In this document: positions 57,682 to 64,000 of the stretch, piece after piece
How positions within the stretch are numbered: position 1 is the stretch's first letter
How the letters are laid out: every line of letters starts with the position of its first letter
Source: Acinetobacter baumannii
GTDB lineage: Bacteria > Pseudomonadota > Gammaproteobacteria > Pseudomonadales > Moraxellaceae
Length of the DNA stretch: 64,000 nt
Direction: 5' to 3'
Assembly: GCF_009759685.1 (NCBI RefSeq)
Contig: NZ_CP046654.1
Location: forward strand, 930,001 to 994,000
Program-made: the position numbers and the translations under genes
Notes under the pieces: generated by a model
The model's database searches: none
Seen by the model: the letters and a program-made list of their open reading frames with translations, nothing else
What the model was told of the DNA's origin: nothing

Positions 57682-58110
57682 TTATGAAGCTGTAAAAGAT
57701 TGTGGAAGTAACTCAGCTGGAGCATTAGTACTGCTATTCTTTGTTAAAATACCTGTTTCGCTTACATTCATTACAATCTGTTTAGAAGTAAGTTTAGTTG
57801 ATACACCCGATGATTTGAATGTATAGGTGATCGTACAATTTGGTGCAGTTCCGCCAATCTCAGCATCACCATATTTTCCAGCTACTTGATCAGCGGCCGT
57901 TGCTGCAGTAGCGCCGCCAGCAAAACATGTCCCAGCCTGTAAATTAGTATTAATTGTTGTTTTCAATCCATCTGCTAGAGTAAATGCCTCAGATGCTTGT
58001 GACTTAGCAATATAGTTTTGATACGCAGGAATCGCAATTGCCGCCAAAATACCGATAATGGCAACCACGATCATAAGTTCGATTAATGTAAAACCTTTTT
58101 GTGCATTCAT
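57682..58110 (-). CDS. pilA: Major type IV pilin PilA
   Basis: 142 residues. Six-residue leader MNAQKG is cut by PilD before [19 protein letters not shown]; Glu at +5 is kept. The mature chain is 136 residues, with two Cys (GTCFAGG and APNCTIT) that may pair, and ends in SFTAS, so Ser136 is the C-terminal residue, the known TfpO glycosylation site. PilA polymerises into the fibre used for twitching and DNA uptake. A sigma-54 promoter lies upstream. GGGGA precedes the ATG. Confidence 0.95.
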   Translation of the reverse strand: MNAQKGFTLIELMIVVAIIGILAAIAIPAYQNYIAKSQASEAFTLADGLKTTINTNLQAGTCFAGGATAATAADQVAGKYGDAEIGGTAPNCTITYTFKSSGVSTKLTSKQIVMNVSETGILTKNSSTNAPAELLPQSFTAS

Positions 58111-58171
58111 AGCCTTTTCCCCAAAGATTGTATGTATGTTTTTATATAAGCTTTTCAGCTATCAAATATAT

Positions 58172-58187
58172 TGCAGCAACCATGCCA
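58172..58187 (-). promoter_or_regulatory. Sigma-54 promoter of pilA
   Basis: Minus-strand TGGCAT-N5-CTGCA has the invariant GG and GC of sigma-54 promoters at the required 10-base spacing. A start would fall near 58161, giving a leader of about 50 bases to pilA. Pilin genes of Pseudomonas use RpoN with PilR. Confidence 0.75.
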
Positions 58188-58261
58188 ACTTTTATTATTG
58201 TTAAAAAACATAAACTTATAATTTATAAAGCCTTATTTTAGTAGCTTAAGCTGTAATTAAC

Positions 58262-58276
58262 TGACAAAAATTGTCA
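58262..58276 (-). promoter_or_regulatory. Candidate PilR site 1
   Basis: Palindrome TGACA-AAAAT-TGTCA, centred about 108 bases upstream of the inferred pilA start. It contains the (C/G)TGTC-like core known for PilR sites in P. aeruginosa. Assignment to PilR is inference. Confidence 0.5.
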
Positions 58277-58382
58277 CTAGGAATTTAGTAGAACTGAATC
58301 ACCGATAAAAGTTAATTTATTGCCTATTTCATTTTTTTAATATCGAATGTGATAAAAATCTCTATAAAAATAATCAAATAGG

Positions 58383-58397
58383 TGACATTTTTTGTCA
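58383..58397 (-). promoter_or_regulatory. Candidate PilR site 2
   Basis: Palindrome TGACA-TTTTT-TGTCA with the same arms and spacer length as site 1, centred 121 bases further upstream. It is nested in a second repeat GGTGAC/GTCACC (58381-58403). Confidence 0.5.
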
Positions 58398-58452
58398 GTC
58401 ACCTTATTGAGCAAAAATTTAAAAAAAACAGTTAAATTTTTGAGTCAATCAT

Positions 58453-59013
58453 TTAATTAATAATGATAGGTGCGTTACCTAATTCATTTAATTGATCTGG
58501 CATGTTTTCATCGTAAAAGCGCGCCATCACTTCTCCAATTTGCTGAACTCCTGTAACTACCGCTTTCTGATATTGTTTTTGTTGAAGCTGCTCTACAATC
58601 GACTTACAAATCTGCTGCCATATTTGTTCAGTAGTTGCATTCCTAATCCCACGATCAAAGATGATTTCTACTGTGCGTTCACACAGATTTAAATAGAGCA
58701 ATACACCACTATTGAGCTCTGTATCCCATACACCCAGTTCTGCAAATAATTGCTGGGCTCTTAAACGTGTATTTTGTCTATACGCTTGTGAACATGGGAT
58801 ATGGCCTTCTATGACAACCTGTATTTCGCCAACATGTCCATGCTCTGCTTGCTGTACAGCCTCAGCAATAACTTGTTTGTCTTGTTTGGAGAAATATCTG
58901 CTACTTGCTGGTAAATAACAAAAATGCTTAAACCAACGTTTTAAACTTGGCTCTACAGATTCCTCAATTTTTGGCTGAGTAATAATTTGGGTTGTTTCTG
59001 ATGTTGTTACCAT
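58453..59013 (-). CDS. TPM domain protein, second copy
   Basis: 186 residues. The TPM (Psb32/YgcG) domain is visible in FSKQDKQVIAEAVQQAEHGH, GEIQVVIEGHIP and ELNSGVLLYLNLCERTVEII. No signal peptide is present, unlike the partner at 59007. It overlaps the stop of that gene by 7 bases, so translation is coupled. LemA and TPM proteins often occur together; their job is unclear. Confidence 0.85.
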   Translation of the reverse strand: MVTTSETTQIITQPKIEESVEPSLKRWFKHFCYLPASSRYFSKQDKQVIAEAVQQAEHGHVGEIQVVIEGHIPCSQAYRQNTRLRAQQLFAELGVWDTELNSGVLLYLNLCERTVEIIFDRGIRNATTEQIWQQICKSIVEQLQQKQYQKAVVTGVQQIGEVMARFYDENMPDQLNELGNAPIIIN

Positions 59014-60089
59014 GAGCCTGAAGCACCTCCACCGCCAAAACGTCCACCGCCGCCGCCATAGCCTCCGCCACCACCGCCAAAGCCTCCTCCGCGCCCACCG
59101 CCACCAGCTCCACTCAGAATAGCCTGTAAAATCAGTTGGGCAATTGAAGTTATGAGTAAAAAGAAAATACCAAAACCTAGTAGTAAACTCATTACTACGC
59201 CAGCACCATTTACAAAACCAGCTACCGCTGCCGCAACGCCAGCTGTTGACGCGCTAAGTGGTCGTCCAACAATAAATGAACCCACAATTCCAGCAACCAG
59301 AATAAATAAAGCCATTGTCAGTGTTGTCTGTTTGGCTTGTTGTTCTTCAGCAGCTTGATGTTGGCGTTCTTTTAAATCTTGAGCAGCTTGCTGTGCTACT
59401 TCTGGGTCAAGATTTAAAATTCTTCCGATTTCATCGATACCTGCACTCAAACCTTGTGCATATTGGGCTTGTTTAAAATAAGGTGTAATTTGGTTTCGAA
59501 TAATCCGACTTGCCACAATATCCGGCAACACACCTTCTAAGCCATAACCGGTTAAAATTTGCATACGGCGATCATTTACAGCGACTGCAATGAGTAATCC
59601 ATTATCACGTTTAGATGATCCCAATTGCCACTTTTCACCAACGCGCAATGCATAATCAAAGATATCTTCTTGGCCAGTGGTAGGAACAATCACAATACCA
59701 ATCTGCGCTTTGCCTTGTTGATACAAACTTAGAATTTTTTGATCGAGCTGTTGCTTCTCAGCCTCACTTAAAATGTTAGCTTGATCAATTACCGGCTGGT
59801 TCAAAGTTGGTAAACCACGTATTGATTCACCATCAGCCATATCGTTAGCAACTTGAACTTGAGGAGCAGGACCTGAAGCAGCTTGCCCCTCTAGTTTAGA
59901 TGCAGCAGCTTGAGCTTGTTGCTTTTGTATAATTTTGCCAGCAACTACTGCATCAGCCTCATCAGTAGCAGTTGCAATATTACTTTCACTCCATGCCGTA
60001 TTCTGGAAAAGAACACCACAACAGAGCAAAATTAAGGTCGAAATAAAGACCTTAATTTGCTTTGATTGAAGCAATAGAGTATTTCTCAT
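59007..60089 (-). CDS. TPM domain membrane protein (YgcG-like)
   Basis: 360 residues. An N-terminal signal segment (IKVFISTLILLCCGVLFQNTAWS) is followed by a linker, the TPM domain (QANILSEAEKQQLDQKILSL, RDNGLLIAVAVNDRRMQIL, GYGLEGVLPDIVASRII), two membrane segments, and a tail of Gly/Phe/Tyr repeats (FGGGGGGYGGGGGRFGGGG). The glycine-rich end is typical of YgcG proteins. It lies 24 bases after lemA. Confidence 0.88.
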   Translation of the reverse strand: MRNTLLLQSKQIKVFISTLILLCCGVLFQNTAWSESNIATATDEADAVVAGKIIQKQQAQAAASKLEGQAASGPAPQVQVANDMADGESIRGLPTLNQPVIDQANILSEAEKQQLDQKILSLYQQGKAQIGIVIVPTTGQEDIFDYALRVGEKWQLGSSKRDNGLLIAVAVNDRRMQILTGYGLEGVLPDIVASRIIRNQITPYFKQAQYAQGLSAGIDEIGRILNLDPEVAQQAAQDLKERQHQAAEEQQAKQTTLTMALFILVAGIVGSFIVGRPLSASTAGVAAAVAGFVNGAGVVMSLLLGFGIFFLLITSIAQLILQAILSGAGGGGRGGGFGGGGGGYGGGGGRFGGGGASGSW

Positions 60090-60113
60090 ACGGCACTCCT
60101 TTGATTTATAAAA

Positions 60114-60704
60114 TTAATCAAAAGAAACTTTTGGAGCCTGCTGAGCAGATGCTTCTGCAGAGAAATTGGCTTTAGGATGCATGCCAATCACTTTTGCTGT
60201 TACTGCTTGTGGGAATTGACGAACATAAGCGTTATAGTCCTGAACAGTTGTAATATAACGATTACGGGCAACAGCAATTCGGTTTTCTGTTCCCTCAAGC
60301 TGAACTTGCAATTCTTGGAATTGGGTATTGGCTTTTAAATCTGGGTAATTTTCTGAAACGGCAATAAGTCGAGATAATGCCCCAGTTAACTGGCTTTGTG
60401 CCTGTTGATATTTTTCAAGTAATGCTGGGTCTTCTAATACTTCTTTATCAACCTTCAAGCCTGCAACATTGGCACGTGCTTGAGTGACTTCTGTTAAAAC
60501 CTGTTCTTCATGTTTAGCATAACCTTTTACAACATTTACCAAATTTGGAACTAGATCGGCACGACGTTGATATTGGTTTTGTACTTCAGACCAAGCCGCT
60601 GTTACAGCTTCATCTTTAACCTGTAAGGTATTATAGCCACAGCCTGAAAATAGTAGGGTACTGGCAAGTGTTGTCGCGATAGCAAGTTGTTTAAACGTTT
60701 TCAT
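60114..60704 (-). CDS. lemA: LemA family lipoprotein
   Basis: 196 residues from the ATG at 60704; a GTG at 60710 has a closer GAGGA. It has a lipobox-like LLFSGCGYN, so it is probably lipidated. LemA blocks are AWSEVQNQYQRRADLVPNLV, LSRLIAVSENYPDLKANTQF and LEGTENRIAVARNRYITTVQ, forming a long helical bundle. It heads an operon with two TPM proteins. Confidence 0.92.
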   Translation of the reverse strand: MKTFKQLAIATTLASTLLFSGCGYNTLQVKDEAVTAAWSEVQNQYQRRADLVPNLVNVVKGYAKHEEQVLTEVTQARANVAGLKVDKEVLEDPALLEKYQQAQSQLTGALSRLIAVSENYPDLKANTQFQELQVQLEGTENRIAVARNRYITTVQDYNAYVRQFPQAVTAKVIGMHPKANFSAEASAQQAPKVSFD

Positions 60705-60802
60705 CGTCACATTATCCTCAAGTTTTTCTTTATATTTTTAACCACTTTTCCCGATTGTATGACGATTTTGGCATTATTGTGTTGCTTTTATTTTATAGAT
60801 TT

Positions 60803-60833
60803 AAAAAAACCGGATTTTTAAATCCGGTTTTTT
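60803..60833 (-). terminator. Terminator of the 60835 gene
   Basis: Stem AAAAAACCGGATTT/AAATCCGGTTTTTT, directly after the stop codon on the minus strand. Confidence 0.92.
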
Positions 60834-60834
60834 A

Positions 60835-61722
60835 TTAGCTTGGTCTTGGATTTTTTTCCTCTTGGAAACTTGTCATTTGATATTCATCAGCCAAATAACT
60901 TTTCCAATAATCGACCATATGACCATAATCTTTTTGACTCGGGTGGAAGTCCTTTTTGTAATAAGCAAAATATTCAGGAGTTAGCTGTATAAGCATTTTA
61001 ACAAGCAAATACACACCAAAAATATTTCCTCCCATTTTAGGCAAGCTTTTCCATTTATCTTGCCAAAATAATCGCGTCGTACCATAGAAAGCAAGACTCG
61101 CAAATCCTGTAGTGACACTACGCATTAATAATCTGCGAATACGGTCATCGCCATAGACATGTTGATAGACATCAAATGCAACTGAACGATGTTCAATTTC
61201 CTCAATAGCGTGCCAGACCCAAAGCTTTAACGCATCTTGATCCAAAGTTTTTAATAATTCAGGATGCTGTAAAATATATCCTCCAAGCAAAGCCGTAAAA
61301 TGCTCAAATGCACATGTCAGTGCCAGCTGTAGCTTAGGTGGAATTGTTCTTAAATATTTGTCACGCTCATTCAACCAGTTTTGAAAGCGATCCAGATTAT
61401 AGTCATCACGACGCCAAGCCTCATTGAACTCTCCATGTGCTTTCGAATGCATTGCTTCTTGCCCAATAAATGCCGCAATCTGAGCCTGTAGTTGAGGGTC
61501 GGAAACTTTGTCACGTACATTACGCACGCTATTTACAAAAAACTGTTCTCCTACGGGAAATGTTGAAGAGAGTGCAGTTAAAAAATGGGACATTAAAGGC
61601 GAATTTGCAAAATAATAGCGTTTGATAGCTTGAGGATTAAACTCAAGGCGACGCACTGTAATACCCAACGCTTTTCGACGATTTAAATATGATTTTTCTG
61701 CCGTCATGCCTGCGATGTTCAT
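60835..61722 (-). CDS. Predicted metal-dependent hydrolase (diiron-like)
   Basis: 295 residues from the ATG at 61722, with AGGTG upstream. It matches the family annotated as metal-dependent hydrolase (PF10118 type). Candidate metal ligands are in GQEAMHSKAHGEFNEAW, TCAFEHFTALLGG and WHAIEEIEHRSVAFDVYQ, a pattern of Glu and His pairs like a ferritin-fold diiron centre. The substrate is unknown. It appears to be a single-gene unit. Confidence 0.83.
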   Translation of the reverse strand: MNIAGMTAEKSYLNRRKALGITVRRLEFNPQAIKRYYFANSPLMSHFLTALSSTFPVGEQFFVNSVRNVRDKVSDPQLQAQIAAFIGQEAMHSKAHGEFNEAWRRDDYNLDRFQNWLNERDKYLRTIPPKLQLALTCAFEHFTALLGGYILQHPELLKTLDQDALKLWVWHAIEEIEHRSVAFDVYQHVYGDDRIRRLLMRSVTTGFASLAFYGTTRLFWQDKWKSLPKMGGNIFGVYLLVKMLIQLTPEYFAYYKKDFHPSQKDYGHMVDYWKSYLADEYQMTSFQEEKNPRPS

Positions 61723-61835
61723 ATTCAACACCTATTGTATTGAAGAAGGAAGTTTTGAGTATCTCTTGCGACTAAGGGGCTAAACAGGGCAAAAAAGCTT
61801 ATTGTATTTGCCAAAAACATCAAACTGATTAATGG

Positions 61836-61870
61836 TAAAAAAAATAAAGCCTGCATATCGCAGGCTTTAT
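61836..61870 (-). terminator. gltBD terminator
   Basis: Perfect 11-bp stem ATAAAGCCTGC/GCAGGCTTTAT followed by T8 on the minus strand, 28 bases after the gltD stop. Confidence 0.9.
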
Positions 61871-61897
61871 CAAAAACTTTAATAATGATTTTTTAGA

Positions 61898-63388
<1,491 letters not shown>

Positions 63389-64000
63389 TTATTGTGGGTC
63401 AGCTTGTGTAGTTTTCAAAAGCGATTGCAAGTTAGCAGCTTTTGGTTTCACAAGCCAGAATTTACGGCTGTAGAAGTCAAACTCATTGCGGATTTTGTAA
63501 GCCCAAGCACTACCTGTTTCCTTGATGTGCTCGTCAATAATACGCAACAAGAACTCTTTATGATCTTCCATAGATTCTGTTGAAATACGGGTTAAGTCAA
63601 TTAACTCGTGGTTGTAGTAATCTACAAAGTCATTATCGAGGTCAAGCACGTAAGCAAAACCGCCTGTCATACCTGCACCGAAGTTATGACCCACTTTTCC
63701 AAGCACAGTCACAACACCACCAGTCATATATTCACAGCAGTGATCACCTGCACCTTCAATAACAGCAAACGCACCAGAGTTACGAACCGCGAAACGCTCA
63801 CCTGCTGTACCTGCAGCAAATAACTTACCGCCAGTTGCACCATACAAACAAGTATTACCAATAATTGCTGTATTTTGTGTCTGGAAAGGTGAACCTTTTG
63901 GTGGGAAGATCGAAATACGACCACCAGCCATACCTTTACCTACATAGTCATTTGCATCACCTTCAAGACGGATGTGCAAACCACCAGCATTCCAAACACC
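63389..64000 (-). CDS. gltB: Glutamate synthase large subunit, C-terminal part
   Basis: 203 residues of the C terminus lie in the window; the frame is open to base 64000, so the start is outside. The sequence is the GXGXG-type beta helix of [58 protein letters not shown] and [20 protein letters not shown]. The tail to the stop is helical. With gltD it forms GOGAT. Confidence 0.96.
   Translation of the reverse strand, partial: GVWNAGGLHIRLEGDANDYVGKGMAGGRISIFPPKGSPFQTQNTAIIGNTCLYGATGGKLFAAGTAGERFAVRNSGAFAVIEGAGDHCCEYMTGGVVTVLGKVGHNFGAGMTGGFAYVLDLDNDFVDYYNHELIDLTRISTESMEDHKEFLLRIIDEHIKETGSAWAYKIRNEFDFYSRKFWLVKPKAANLQSLLKTTQADPQ

Larger units (their letters stand above)
58111..58452 (-). promoter_or_regulatory. 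342-base pilA control region
   Basis: Between pilA and the convergent-side TPM gene there is no ORF. The region carries a sigma-54 promoter close to pilA and two TGACA-N5-TGTCA palindromes upstream. The whole stretch upstream of the promoter is AT-rich, which suits DNA bending between activator and polymerase. Confidence 0.7.

Noticed and set aside
58262..58403. Repeated palindromes considered as a CRISPR or iteron array
   Set aside because: Only two copies, 121 bases apart, with no spacer regularity and no cas or rep gene. They fit activator sites better.

Overview
The window looks like chromosomal DNA from the Acinetobacter calcoaceticus-baumannii complex (Moraxellaceae, Gammaproteobacteria). 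This rests on AT-rich base composition, a CraA-type chloramphenicol efflux pump, a pilA-tfpO-pglL cluster whose pilin ends in serine, a lipase foldase gene lying before its lipase, a SpoT with a decayed synthetase domain, and the fimU-pilV-pilW-pilX-pilY1 minor pilin operon. No rRNA, tRNA, insertion sequence, prophage or CRISPR array was seen. Most genes are core genes with clean intrinsic terminators.

Layout. 0-5.7 kb: a cut-off EamA transporter diverging from a LysR regulator, two small envelope proteins, a secreted subtilisin with a small membrane-anchored partner, and a secreted 11-residue-repeat protein. 5.7-15.7 kb: the arginine succinyltransferase (AST) operon astC-A-D-B-E, an upstream gdhA with its own terminator, and a basic amino acid permease. 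Together these would import arginine and degrade it to glutamate and 2-oxoglutarate. 16-28.7 kb: mixed genes including a Holliday-resolvase-like membrane nuclease, an orphan ParA, an AI-2E family protein, lipoprotein SodC, a YccS-like protein, craA, and a mdaB-ygiN quinone pair bracketed by two paralogous lipoproteins. 28.8-38.4 kb: D-2-hydroxyglutarate dehydrogenase divergent from serA, two tandem RhtA-like exporters, a hemerythrin, a TSUP carrier, truB, and lipase foldase plus lipase.

38.4-49.5 kb: the rpsP-rimM-trmD-rplS operon with a long structured spacer before rplS, then the type IV minor pilin operon ending in two PilE-like pilins, then ispH. 49.6-54.5 kb: gmk, rpoZ, spoT, ridA, a Fur-boxed bfd, and a bacterioferritin that keeps the heme methionine but lacks most ferroxidase ligands. 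54.6-58.4 kb: pilA, tfpO and pglL. The pilA upstream region carries a sigma-54 promoter and two identical-arm palindromes (TGACA-N5-TGTCA) that look like activator sites. 58.4-64 kb: a lemA/TPM-domain operon, a predicted diiron hydrolase, and gltD with the 3' end of gltB.

Points that stand out are the pilA control region, the heme-type bacterioferritin subunit beside bfd, the hydrolase-only SpoT, an 11-bp tandem repeat that carries the ribosome binding site of a lipoprotein gene, orphan terminators in long gene-free stretches that may end small RNAs, and the small anchored protein paired with the secreted subtilisin. Gene-family calls come from reading the protein sequences; no database search was run.
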